The notes: generated from the letters alone by a model not told the origin. A stretch of DNA of 22,945 nucleotides from Spirochaetaceae bacterium (GCA_031257995.1 JAIRNN010000246.1:1-22945); one strand, 5' to 3'. Positions 7,667-14,932 are shown, numbered from the stretch's first letter. Translations and numbers: made by a program.

Positions 7667-7720
7667 TTGACAAACAAAAACAGCCAAGTTATTCTAGCTT
7701 ATTACGGAGTTCGAAATAAG
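7667..7720 (+). promoter_or_regulatory. promoter and ROK-type operator, copy 1 (ahead of the PTS operon)
   Basis: TTGACA (7667-7672), a 17-nt spacer and TATTCT (7690-7695) form a strong promoter. Immediately after it lies the inverted repeat CTTATT-N11-AATAAG (7698-7720), covering the expected transcription start. The same arrangement recurs at 11398-11451 and 11649-11703. The third copy drives the ROK gene itself, so this is very probably that regulator's operator, placed here by duplication. Confidence 0.7.
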
Positions 7721-7737
7721 TCAAGAAGAGACGCAAA

Positions 7738-7915
7738 TTGAATAAGGTAAGCCTCAACGAGGTCGCGGAACAAGCGGCTCATCCTGCAATCAATTATAAC
7801 CGGTCAAAGCCTCTCCTGTATAGTCCCGGCGCAACAAATCGGTCTCTCGCCAAGTACGGTAACTTCCCTGGTTTCGGAGTTTTTGGAGGAAAATGTATGA
7901 AAAAAGAGAAAATCA
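7738..7915 (+). pseudogene. duplicated 5' end of the ROK regulator gene, copy 1, frameshifted
   Basis: From the TTG at 7738 the DNA matches the start of the ROK gene (11720 onward) for about 160 bp, but 5 nt near codons 7-9 are missing. Read in the ROK frame, the remainder still spells a winged-helix fragment (…GLSPSTVTSLVSE…) that stops at TGA 7898-7900. Read from the TTG, the shifted frame stays open for 65 codons to 7935 (MNKVSLNEVAEQ…). A GGAGG at 7885-7889 precedes ATG 7897-7899, which would start a 12-codon peptide. It is either debris or a translated leader of the PTS operon. The promoter in front of it is intact. Confidence 0.75.
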
Positions 7916-7931
7916 CCGGCAAAAATTTTTC

Positions 7932-7960
7932 TTGACATTGTAATTAAAGACGTTTATAAT
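7932..7960 (+). promoter_or_regulatory. consensus sigma70 promoter of the PTS operon
   Basis: TTGACA (7932-7937), exactly 17 nt, TATAAT (7955-7960): a perfect consensus. The expected start of transcription (about 7966-7968) is only 2-4 nt before the IIA ATG at 7970, so mRNA from this promoter would be essentially leaderless. Transcripts from the upstream copy-1 promoter would instead carry a long leader. Confidence 0.75.
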
Positions 7961-7969
7961 GATTATACT

Positions 7970-8395
7970 ATGATAAAGCGTAAATTGATTGTCGCTTCCC
8001 ATGGTGGATTTGCACAAGGAGCAGTAAATGCGGCAACTCTTATCATTGGAGAACTAGACTGTGAGCTGGAAGTTTTTTGTATGTATCTTGGGGAAACTCC
8101 TATCGCTTTTGTCCAGAAACTGGAGGAGGAAATTGTCCGTGAACCGGAGAAGGAATATGTGATCATGGCCGACCTCTTTGGCGCCAGTATCTGCAATACT
8201 CTGTATCCGCTTACCCGTTTTCCCAATGTCAAACTCTTCACCGATTTTAACTTGCGCCTTCTTATTGAGGTCGTGTCCGATTACCGGGAGTCCCTGACTC
8301 CTGAAGATATGGAGACCCTAGCCGCCAATAACCGGGAATGTCTGCGGGCTTTGCATTTTACGGAATCAGGTGGAGAGAAATCTGAAGATTTTTAA
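7970..8395 (+). CDS. PTS system, mannose family, EIIA component
   Basis: 141-aa cytoplasmic phosphocarrier that takes phosphate from HPr and passes it to EIIB. The N-terminus 'KLIVASHGGFAQGAVNAATLIIGE' fits the ManX-type EIIA fold, with active-site His11 in S-H-G. The 'VIMADLFGASICNT' segment matches the conserved D-x-x-G-x-S strand of the family. The start is fixed by the conserved beginning of the domain, although no Shine-Dalgarno sequence precedes it. It is the first gene of the PTS operon, 33 nt before the BtpA-like gene. EI and HPr are not in the window. Substrate unknown. Confidence 0.92.
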   Translation: MIKRKLIVASHGGFAQGAVNAATLIIGELDCELEVFCMYLGETPIAFVQKLEEEIVREPEKEYVIMADLFGASICNTLYPLTRFPNVKLFTDFNLRLLIEVVSDYRESLTPEDMETLAANNRECLRALHFTESGGEKSEDF

Positions 8396-8428
8396 CAAGA
8401 GGTAACCAAGGATAAAACTAAGGACAGA

Positions 8429-9196
8429 ATGGATAAAATGAACAAAACGAACAAAAAGACATTTTTTGAACTGTTTCCCGTAAAAAAGCCAGTTGTCGGC
8501 ATGATGCACGGCAGGGGGCAGAGCGATAAACACATACTGGACATTGCGAAACAGGAACTGGAGATCTACAGGGCCGGAAAAGTAGACGGGGTTCTGGTAG
8601 AAAATTATTTTTGCAGTCCCCAACAGACGGAAATGGTCCTTGACTATGTGGCAAAAAATCACGGGGACTTAATCTACGGCATCAATCTACTGGACGACGA
8701 TAAACTCAATTTTTCGCTTGCCCGAAACTATGGATGCGCTTTTATGCAGATTGATTCGGTCTGCGGTCATGTACCGCCTGAAAAAGACGGGGAACTGGCT
8801 GAATTCCTGCGGCGTGAACGGGAATCCTGCGATGCGGTGCTTATCGGCGGTGTTCGTTTCAAGTATCAGCCGTACTTGTCCGGCAGAGAACTGGAAGAAG
8901 ATCTGCGGATCGGCGCCGAACGTTGTGATGCCATCGCGGTTACTGGAGACTATACAGGGCAGGAAACGGATTTTGCCAAAATTCAATCCTTCCGTGACAT
9001 TTTGGGGGATTTTCCCCTGGTTGTGGCTGCGGGCGTTACCGCTGGTAACATCAAACGACAGCTTGCTATATGCGATGCCTGTATAACCGGCAGTTACTTC
9101 AAACGGAATCATAGCATAAAAGAGGAATTGGATGCCGACAATATCGCCGAATTCATGAATGCCGTTAAAAAAGTTCGGGAGGAGAGAAATGATTAA
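8429..9196 (+). CDS. BtpA/SgcQ family TIM-barrel protein
   Basis: 255 aa. Signature stretches are V-V-G-M-M-H near residue 22, V-D-G-V-L-V-E-N near 52, A-I-A-V-T-G-D-Y-T-G near 168 and the C-terminal C-I-T-G-S-Y-F-K, which looks like a phosphate-binding loop. BtpA of cyanobacteria is linked to photosystem I stability, and SgcQ lies in the E. coli sgc PTS operon; the chemistry of the family is not established. Here the gene sits between EIIA and EIIB and overlaps the EIIB gene by 8 bp, so it is part of the PTS operon. It probably acts on the sugar phosphate the PTS makes, which is inference. A second ATG three codons in (8438) is possible; the ribosome site is weak for either. Confidence 0.85.
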   Translation: MDKMNKTNKKTFFELFPVKKPVVGMMHGRGQSDKHILDIAKQELEIYRAGKVDGVLVENYFCSPQQTEMVLDYVAKNHGDLIYGINLLDDDKLNFSLARNYGCAFMQIDSVCGHVPPEKDGELAEFLRRERESCDAVLIGGVRFKYQPYLSGRELEEDLRIGAERCDAIAVTGDYTGQETDFAKIQSFRDILGDFPLVVAAGVTAGNIKRQLAICDACITGSYFKRNHSIKEELDADNIAEFMNAVKKVREERND

Positions 9197-9659
9197 ACTG
9201 GTACGGGTTGATCACCGTTTATTGCATGGCCAGGTTGCTTTTACGTGGACAAAATATCTGGGAACCGACTGTATCCTTATTGCCAATGACGAGGTAGCGC
9301 GGGATGAACTGCGTATGAGCGCCCTCAGGCTTTCAAAGCCCACAGGAATCAAACTGGTGATTAAAAACATTGACGATTCCGTACAGGCGCTCCAGAGCGG
9401 GGCAACGGACAAATACTCCCTCATGATCCTGCTGGAAAGCATTGACGATGCCCGGCGTCTTACGGAAAAGGTAGATGCCATAAGGACGGTTAACTTAGGC
9501 GGTACAAAATCCGCAGAAGGACGCAGGCAAATTTCAAAGGCGTTGTTCGTATCGGACGACGATTGCGTCAAGCTCAGGGCGATGATCGAAAAGGGCATAG
9601 AATTCAATGTACAAATGATACCCAACGAGGTATCTCAAAATATAACAAATCTTATTTAA
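9189..9659 (+). CDS. PTS system, mannose/fructose/sorbose family, EIIB component
   Basis: 156-aa cytoplasmic EIIB that phosphorylates the incoming sugar. The N-terminal V-D-H-R-L-L-H-G-Q-V is the family active-site loop; the phosphorylated residue is His13 in L-H-G-Q. The C-terminal 'VSQNITNLI' matches the usual family ending. The start at 9189 overlaps the stop of the BtpA-like gene by 8 bp and has GGAGGAGAG just upstream, indicating coupled translation. It is 10 nt from the EIIC gene. Length and order (IIB-IIC-IID) are standard for the family. Confidence 0.95.
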   Translation: MIKLVRVDHRLLHGQVAFTWTKYLGTDCILIANDEVARDELRMSALRLSKPTGIKLVIKNIDDSVQALQSGATDKYSLMILLESIDDARRLTEKVDAIRTVNLGGTKSAEGRRQISKALFVSDDDCVKLRAMIEKGIEFNVQMIPNEVSQNITNLI

Positions 9660-9669
9660 GGAGGTTATA

Positions 9670-10440
9670 ATGGACAATCTTTTTATTCAGGCAGTTTTGA
9701 TTTTCGTGGTTGCTGCCATCGGGTACCTTTCTTCGTTCTTTGCAAGCTCCGGTTTGAATCGCCCTTTGATAATGGGAATGTTGATCGGGCTTGTATTGGG
9801 GGACTTAAAAACGGGAATCATAACAGGCGCCACACTGGAACTTGTCTGGCTTGGGGCCATGGCAATCGGAGCAAGCAATCCGCCTGACATGACTTCGGGT
9901 TCGATTCTGGGAACGGCCTACGTTATCACCACAAATGCGGATCCGGCGGCGGCGGTTTTATTGGCGGTTCCGGTATCCATGCTGATGATCACCTTGTGGA
10001 ATTTTGTGATGATGACGATTATTCCCCTTCTGGCCGCAAAAGCCGATGCCTATGCGGGACAGGGAAACAGCAAGGGTGTTGACAGGATGCATCATGTTGC
10101 AAATCTCGTACAAACAATCCCCTTGGCATTTTTTGTCGCCCTTGCCTTTTACCTGGGACAGCCGGTCATAGAGCGGGTCGTTGAAAACATACCGCCCTTC
10201 ATCACCAGCGGGCTGGATTACGCGATGAGCATTATCCCCGCCATAGGTTTGGCTTTGATAGCCCGGATGATACTGACTAAAAAACTGGCGGCATTCCTGT
10301 TCTTGGGCTTCATTTTGAGCGCTTATTTTGAAATGTCCATCATCGGCATCACCAGCGTCGCGGTTATCATTGTGGCCCTGTGGGCATTCAATACAAACCA
10401 AACCGCACGGAAGGAGGTTGAAAATGGAAACGAATTCTAA
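9670..10440 (+). CDS. PTS system, mannose family, EIIC component
   Basis: 256-aa inner-membrane channel subunit, ManY-like. It begins with a hydrophobic helix, followed by 'LNRPLIMGMLIGLVLGDLKTGIITGATLELVWLG', the conserved EIIC-Man region with G-A-x-L-E-L-x-W-L-G. About eight to nine hydrophobic segments follow, ending with 'IGITSVAVIIVALWAF'. AAGGAGG precedes the ATG. The 3' end overlaps the EIID gene by 17 bp. Together with EIID it forms the membrane complex that moves the sugar across the membrane. Confidence 0.95.
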   Translation: MDNLFIQAVLIFVVAAIGYLSSFFASSGLNRPLIMGMLIGLVLGDLKTGIITGATLELVWLGAMAIGASNPPDMTSGSILGTAYVITTNADPAAAVLLAVPVSMLMITLWNFVMMTIIPLLAAKADAYAGQGNSKGVDRMHHVANLVQTIPLAFFVALAFYLGQPVIERVVENIPPFITSGLDYAMSIIPAIGLALIARMILTKKLAAFLFLGFILSAYFEMSIIGITSVAVIIVALWAFNTNQTARKEVENGNEF

Positions 10441-11245
10441 AAAACTTACCAAAAAGGAATTACGGCAGATATTCTGGCGGAGTTGTCAACTTGATATATC
10501 GTGGAATTTTGAGCGGCAGCAAAATCTTGGTTATTCTTACGCCTTAACTCCTGTTGCGGATAAACTTCATGACGATAATCCAGAAAAGAAACAGAAAGCG
10601 CTCAAGCGGGGCCTTGAATTTATGGCGGTTACCCCTCAAGTTTCAACGCTGGTTATGGGGATAAACGCGGCACTGGAAGAAGAAAACGCAAACAACCCGG
10701 ATTTTGACGATAACTCCATCAACGCGGTCAAAACCTCCCTTATGGGCCCTCTGGCCGGCATCGGCGATTCCCTTATTCCCGGAACGCTGCGTATAATTGT
10801 AACGGGTATTGCTATCGGCTTTTCCATGGCGGGCAGCATTCTCGGACCGGTACTGTTTCTCCTCCTCTACAATATTCCCGGTATGCTTATACGATGGTTT
10901 TGCCTGAAAAAAGGTTATACTTTTGGAACCGATTTTATCTCCAGAGCGGGAAAAACAGATGTCATGGAGAAGATTTCTGCCGGCGCGGCAATCATCGGTC
11001 TTATGGTTATCGGCGGCATGATTTCGCCGAATTTTATCTGGTTTGAACTGCCCATTGTCATAGGTTCCGGCGATTTTGCCGAACCTTTGATGAACTACCT
11101 CAACCAGATACTACCCAACATGGTACCATTGGCGCTTTTCCTGCTGGTGTACTTTCTGTTGGGCAAAAGAATCAAAACCACAACCATACTGCTGTCCATC
11201 ATTGTCATAAGCATCGTTGTCTGCTTTATCGCCGGTCTTTTCTGA
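10424..11245 (+). CDS. PTS system, mannose family, EIID component
   Basis: 273-aa membrane subunit, ManZ-like. The start at 10424 has AAGGAGG 6 nt before it. Family marks in order: 'LTKKELRQIFWRSCQLDISWNFERQQNLGY' at the N-terminus, 'FMAVTPQVSTLVMGINAALEE' (usually F-N-T-x-P; here modified), 'MGPLAGIGDSLIPGTLR' in the middle, and hydrophobic helices to the C-terminus (the last ends …IVISIVVCFIAGLF). It completes a four-component PTS (A, B, C, D), and it is the last gene before a short stem-loop. Confidence 0.95.
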   Translation: METNSKKLTKKELRQIFWRSCQLDISWNFERQQNLGYSYALTPVADKLHDDNPEKKQKALKRGLEFMAVTPQVSTLVMGINAALEEENANNPDFDDNSINAVKTSLMGPLAGIGDSLIPGTLRIIVTGIAIGFSMAGSILGPVLFLLLYNIPGMLIRWFCLKKGYTFGTDFISRAGKTDVMEKISAGAAIIGLMVIGGMISPNFIWFELPIVIGSGDFAEPLMNYLNQILPNMVPLALFLLVYFLLGKRIKTTTILLSIIVISIVVCFIAGLF

Positions 11246-11252
11246 ACCTGTT

Positions 11253-11272
11253 CCCCGCCTTCATCGGCGGGG
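11253..11272 (+). terminator. GC-rich stem-loop after the PTS operon
   Basis: CCCCGCC (11253-11259) pairs perfectly with GGCGGGG (11266-11272) around a 6-nt loop, 8 nt after the EIID stop. The downstream bases (GCAGATTTAACC) lack a T run, so this may be a weak or factor-dependent terminator, or only a processing/stability hairpin. Confidence 0.4.
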
Positions 11273-11397
11273 GCAGATTTAACCCGTGCCGGTTCCGTTT
11301 GCCTTATCCGCATTCGTCCTATGTTATTTTGTCAAGCAGAAACCCCCCAGTCCCTCCAGCTTTTTTATTTGGCGTACGAAAAAAAAGAGAAAATCAC

Positions 11398-11451
11398 TTG
11401 ACAAACAAAAACAGCCGTGTTATTCTAGCTTATTATGGAGTCCGAAATAAG
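11398..11451 (+). promoter_or_regulatory. promoter and ROK-type operator, copy 2
   Basis: TTGACA (11398-11403), 17-nt spacer, TATTCT (11421-11426), then CTTATT-N11-AATAAG (11429-11451). It is almost identical to the copies at 7667 and 11649. It would transcribe the second truncated ROK fragment and read on into the intact ROK gene. Confidence 0.65.
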
Positions 11452-11468
11452 TCAAGAAGAGGCGCAAG

Positions 11469-11640
11469 TTGAATAAGGCAAGCCTCAACGAGGTCGCGGA
11501 ACGGGCGACTCATCCTGCAATCAATTATAACCGGTCAAAACCTCGCCTGTATAGTCCCGGTGCAGGAAACCGGTCTCTCGCTAAGTACGGTAATTTCCCT
11601 GGTTTTGGAGTTTTTGGAGGAAAAAGCATGAAAAAAAGAG
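11469..11640 (+). pseudogene. duplicated 5' end of the ROK regulator gene, copy 2, frameshifted
   Basis: Same structure as the fragment at 7738. It starts at a TTG, lacks the same 5 nt relative to the intact gene, and carries a GGAGG (11616-11620) before an ATG (11628-11630). By eye it differs from copy 1 at about 15 positions between the TTG and that ATG, with no insertions or deletions. The shifted frame stays open for 87 codons and ends at 11732, overlapping the first codons of the true ROK gene. The next promoter copy begins right after this fragment, so copies 2 and 3 are in tandem. Confidence 0.75.
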
Positions 11641-11648
11641 AAAACCGC

Positions 11649-11703
11649 TTGACAAACAAAAACAGCCGTGTTATTCTAACTTATTATGGAGTCCGAAATA
11701 AGT
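11649..11703 (+). promoter_or_regulatory. promoter and operator of the ROK gene, copy 3
   Basis: TTGACA (11649-11654), 17-nt spacer, TATTCT (11672-11677), followed by ACTTATT-N11-AATAAGT (11679-11703), a perfect 7-bp inverted repeat that covers the expected transcription start. GGGAG at 11708-11712 then precedes the TTG start codon of the ROK gene. The position suggests autorepression. Confidence 0.7.
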
Positions 11704-11719
11704 CAAAGGGAGACACAAA

Positions 11720-12760
11720 TTGGGTAAGATAAGCCTCAAGGACATGAAGTCGCAGAACAGGCGGCTCATCGTGCAATCAATTATCACCGGTCAAAGTCTC
11801 TCCCGTATAGCTCTGGCGCAGGAAACCGGACTCTCGCCAAGTACGGTAACTTCCCTGGTCTCAGAGCTTCTGGAGGAAAAGGTACTGGTGGAAAGCGGCG
11901 TAACTTTTTCTACCGGCGGGCGGGGCCGCAGGGAACTCAAGATAAACTCAGGCTACGGATTGATAGTCGTTGTTGAGATTAGCCGCCGGAGGGCCAATCT
12001 GTGTACTTACGATATGTCCCTCACAAAACGGGGGGAAAAGCTCCTCTCCGAACGCCGTCTTTCGGGGAACAATCTGTTTTTTGAGATTTCCACTGCGATT
12101 TTTGATCAGTTTTACAAAAAAGACGACAATTTGCGGTTGGCAGGAATCGGGCTTTTGTTCATGGAAGACATGATCGAAAGCGATCTAAACGTTATGTTTT
12201 CCACTTCCCTTTCGGCGGATAATATTTCCCTCAGGGAAGCGCTGTATACCCAATTCAAAGTGCCGGTAGTGGGAGAGTATTCGGTTAGTGAGGTTCTTAA
12301 CACCATTGAGGCGGAGGCGAAGAACAGCGTTCATGTTGCCCTTGCCGGTACGGTTCTTGTCAGCCTGACCATTGACGGCCGTCCCCTGCAAATGAGCGGG
12401 GGAAAGAGCGCGAATATCACCGGCCTCCTCTCCGCTTTTCAATCCGGCGAACCGAAAACGAAGACTTTTCCGGGGAATAATAAACCGGAACAGCCGCCTT
12501 CATTGCTTTCATGGCTGGCCGGGATACTCGCCCTGCTCTGTAGTTTGTTTGACTTGGATAATATTCTGCTTTCCGGGAAAGCGGTTAAAACCGGCGGGTT
12601 TGTGTCCTCGGTACGGGAAATACTGGGCAGGATTCTTGCCCCCACCGTGCCGCCGCCCATAAGGGTACTGCAACAGCCGGACTTGAGGCTGACTGAAAAA
12701 ATGGCCCATCGGGTTCGTAATACTGTTCTGAATTTAAATGGTACCGGAGGATTCTTATGA
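11720..12760 (+). CDS. ROK-family transcriptional regulator, atypical, lacking the zinc site
   Basis: 346 aa, TTG start with GGGAG 7 nt upstream; the repeated promoter in front supports this start. Residues about 8-60 form a winged helix-turn-helix (N-R-R-L-I-V-Q-S-I-I ... GLSPSTVTSLVSELLEEKVL) like XylR/NagC-type ROK repressors. The C-terminal part keeps the outline of the ROK sugar-binding fold ('LAGIGLLF', 'VPVVGEYSVSEVLNTIE', 'LLSWLAGILALLCSLFDLDNILLSG'). It has no C-x-C-G-x-x-G-C zinc motif and no E-x-G-H motif, and no kinase ATP motif. It is shorter than the usual 380-400 aa. It overlaps the next gene by 4 bp (ATGA). It probably represses the PTS and catabolic operons; the ligand is unknown and may differ from ordinary sugars. 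Confidence 0.85.
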   Translation: MGKISLKDMKSQNRRLIVQSIITGQSLSRIALAQETGLSPSTVTSLVSELLEEKVLVESGVTFSTGGRGRRELKINSGYGLIVVVEISRRRANLCTYDMSLTKRGEKLLSERRLSGNNLFFEISTAIFDQFYKKDDNLRLAGIGLLFMEDMIESDLNVMFSTSLSADNISLREALYTQFKVPVVGEYSVSEVLNTIEAEAKNSVHVALAGTVLVSLTIDGRPLQMSGGKSANITGLLSAFQSGEPKTKTFPGNNKPEQPPSLLSWLAGILALLCSLFDLDNILLSGKAVKTGGFVSSVREILGRILAPTVPPPIRVLQQPDLRLTEKMAHRVRNTVLNLNGTGGFL

Positions 12761-13452
12761 AGTTTCACCAATTGATAGAAAAAAATAGATTCACGCTGGT
12801 TGCCAGTCTGCCGGAAAACAAACTTTCCTTGGTGGAAGCCGCCCTGAGAGGCGGCGCGCAGGCAATTAAAGTACATGTTAACGTATGGCACCGTGCCAGC
12901 GGACACACCTTCGGCAGTTTTACGGAGAACAAAGCTTTCCTGCGGGAACTGGTACGGCTCTGCGGCGACACGCCCGCGGGCCTCGTGCCCGGTGGTGCCG
13001 GCGCGTTTGTCAGCATGGAAGAGCGGGACGAGCTTGAAGCTATGGGCATTGATTTTTTTTCTTCTTACACGGCCCATTTGCCCAATTATATGATGGATTC
13101 AAAAAGCCTGAGCCGCATGGCCGCCATTGACAGCACTTACAATCAAAACACCTTGGACGGCATTAACCGCTATCCGCCGGACGTGCTTGAATGCAGCATT
13201 CAACCCGGCGAAGCCTACAACGAAAAACTGTGTTATGCGGATATTCTCCGTTACGCCGATATTGCCGCCAAGGTAAAAATACCAACTCTGATTCCAACCC
13301 AGAAATGGATGAGTCCCGGTGAGGCGCGTCATCTTTTCAACGTCGGTTGCAAGGCGCTTATGATTGGAGCGGTGGTTATGGGAAAGGAACCCGGCGCGGT
13401 GGAAGTTGAAAAAACCTGCGCTGATTTTGCATGCGCGATACGGGACTTGTGA
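12757..13452 (+). CDS. phosphate-binding TIM-barrel protein, possibly epimerase- or aldolase-like
   Basis: 231 aa, overlapping the ROK stop by 4 bp with GGAGG before the ATG. It looks like a ribulose-phosphate-binding barrel: 'LVEAALRGGAQAIKVHVNVWH' (residues 25-45) resembles the second strand of NanE-type enzymes, 'IPTLIPTQKWMSPGEARHLF' is a late strand, and 'GCKALMIGAVVMG' (198-210) looks like the C-terminal phosphate-binding loop. The motif H-R-A-S-G-H-T-F-G-S and the stretch A-I-D-S-T-Y-N could contribute to the active site. NanE, a hexulose-phosphate synthase or an uncharacterised family are all possible; I cannot assign a reaction. Its place next to the regulator suggests it works on a phosphorylated intermediate of the pathway. 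Confidence 0.75.
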   Translation: MKFHQLIEKNRFTLVASLPENKLSLVEAALRGGAQAIKVHVNVWHRASGHTFGSFTENKAFLRELVRLCGDTPAGLVPGGAGAFVSMEERDELEAMGIDFFSSYTAHLPNYMMDSKSLSRMAAIDSTYNQNTLDGINRYPPDVLECSIQPGEAYNEKLCYADILRYADIAAKVKIPTLIPTQKWMSPGEARHLFNVGCKALMIGAVVMGKEPGAVEVEKTCADFACAIRDL

Positions 13453-13543
13453 AATTGGAAGCGTCCCCACCAATTGTTTGATTGCCGCCGAGACAGGCGG
13501 TTTTCAATATATTTTATTTCGGGTAGAACCCGTGGAGGAATGT

Positions 13544-14869
13544 ATGGTACAAAGTACATTGATTATTGTGGTCTTTTTTGTTCTGGCATTATTAATGATG
13601 CTGAGAAAGATCCCTACGTTTCTGGCGATGATTCTGTTGGCGGTCATCACCTGTATTATTGCCCGTGTTCCCATTGTGGGAACCAACGACAAGGGTGCCG
13701 CTATCGGCTGGCTTCAAACAATCATAGAAGCGGGTTCCGTCCGCATGGCCAGTGCCATCGCGGCGATTATTTTTGGTTCCTGGTTGGGACAGCTCCTTAA
13801 CCGTACCGGAGTAACCGAAGCGATTATAAAAAAGAGCGCGGAGCTGGGCGGTGACCGGCCTCTGGTAGTGGCGCTGATACTGGTAGTCGCCAATGCGCTG
13901 CTCTTTACCACGCTGAGCGGCCTCGGTTCGGTCATCATGGTCGGTTCTATTATTCTTCCCATTCTTATCTCTGTTGGAATCCCCGCTTCTACTGCGGCGG
14001 GTATTTTCCTTATGTCCTTCAATGTCGGGCTGACCTTTAATATGGTAAACTGGCAGACCTTTACCTCGATCTTCTCCTTGGACATAGAAACCATTCAGCG
14101 CTTTGAGGTCTATATGCTGGTGGCCACCGCCATTGCTACCGTGGTGTATGTCCTGGTGGAATTTGGACGCAACGGCAGAAAGTTTGCTTTTGCCGCGCCG
14201 GTAAACAATAAATTCGTCCCGAAACAGGATGGCCCCGAAGATGTCCGTCCCCTGAAAGGGATAACCGGAGTCTGCGCTATTCTTACCCCTGTTATCCCTA
14301 TCATCCTGGTTATTGCCCTGAAGATTCCGGTTGTTCCGGCCTTTATAGCGGGTATTCTCTGGATACTGATTTTTACCGCCCCAGGTTTTACCAGAGCGAT
14401 GAATATGCTCATGAAGACTTGTTATGACGGTTTTACCGCCGGCGCTCCGGCAATGATTCTGTTTGTCTCCTTGGGTATGCTGCTTCTGGCGGTAACCAAT
14501 CCCATGGTGAAAGAGATACTCAATCCTTTCCTTCTGGCGGTAGTTCCCTCCGGGCGGATCGTTTTTATCTTTTTCTTTGCGTTGCTGGCGCCTCTTTCGC
14601 TGTACCGGGGACCGCTCAACCTCTTTGGCTTGGGTTCCGGCATTGCCGCTCTGGTTATCGGGCTTGGTACCCTCAATCCCTTGGCGGTTATGGGCGCGTT
14701 CCTTTCGGCGGAACGTATTCAGGGTTGTGGCGATCCAACCAATACCCAGAACGTCTGGACCGCCAATTTTGCCGAAGTTGACGTAAACAGCGTCACCAAA
14801 AACCTGTTGCCGTATCTCTGGATCATAGCGATAATTGGGGTGATCACTACCGGCATTATATTTTTCTAG
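13544..14869 (+). CDS. integral membrane transporter, ion-transporter (IT) superfamily-like
   Basis: 441 aa from the ATG at 13544, which has GGAGG 5 nt before it. About 12-13 hydrophobic helices. Conserved-looking segments are L-F-T-T-L-S-G-L-G-S-V-I-M-V-G (end of helix 4 into helix 5) and 'NVGLTFNMVNWQTF' in the first half, with a hydrophilic central loop near residues 215-240. In the second half 'LYRGPLNLFGLGSG' and 'QGCGDPTNTQNVW' look like re-entrant or binding loops. The two-half layout resembles CitM/GntP/DctM-type secondary carriers. The substrate is probably an organic acid or a small polar molecule of the pathway that includes HyuA and the FAD enzyme. There is a 91-nt gap from the TIM-barrel gene. 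Confidence 0.8.
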   Translation: MVQSTLIIVVFFVLALLMMLRKIPTFLAMILLAVITCIIARVPIVGTNDKGAAIGWLQTIIEAGSVRMASAIAAIIFGSWLGQLLNRTGVTEAIIKKSAELGGDRPLVVALILVVANALLFTTLSGLGSVIMVGSIILPILISVGIPASTAAGIFLMSFNVGLTFNMVNWQTFTSIFSLDIETIQRFEVYMLVATAIATVVYVLVEFGRNGRKFAFAAPVNNKFVPKQDGPEDVRPLKGITGVCAILTPVIPIILVIALKIPVVPAFIAGILWILIFTAPGFTRAMNMLMKTCYDGFTAGAPAMILFVSLGMLLLAVTNPMVKEILNPFLLAVVPSGRIVFIFFFALLAPLSLYRGPLNLFGLGSGIAALVIGLGTLNPLAVMGAFLSAERIQGCGDPTNTQNVWTANFAEVDVNSVTKNLLPYLWIIAIIGVITTGIIFF

Positions 14870-14901
14870 GGAAGCGCTGGTTTATTCCACCGAGAACGCG
14901 C

Positions 14902-14932
14902 CAACTGTGTAGGCGTGTCAACTGCGCAGGCG
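14902..14932. repeat. short direct repeat in the transporter-hydantoinase gap
   Basis: CAACTGTGTAGGCG (14902-14915) and CAACTGCGCAGGCG (14919-14932) repeat with a 17-nt period. A GTCAGC-AAA-GCTGAC hairpin follows within the same 211-nt spacer. The function is unknown; the spacer may be a leader or processing region between two cistrons. Confidence 0.4.
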
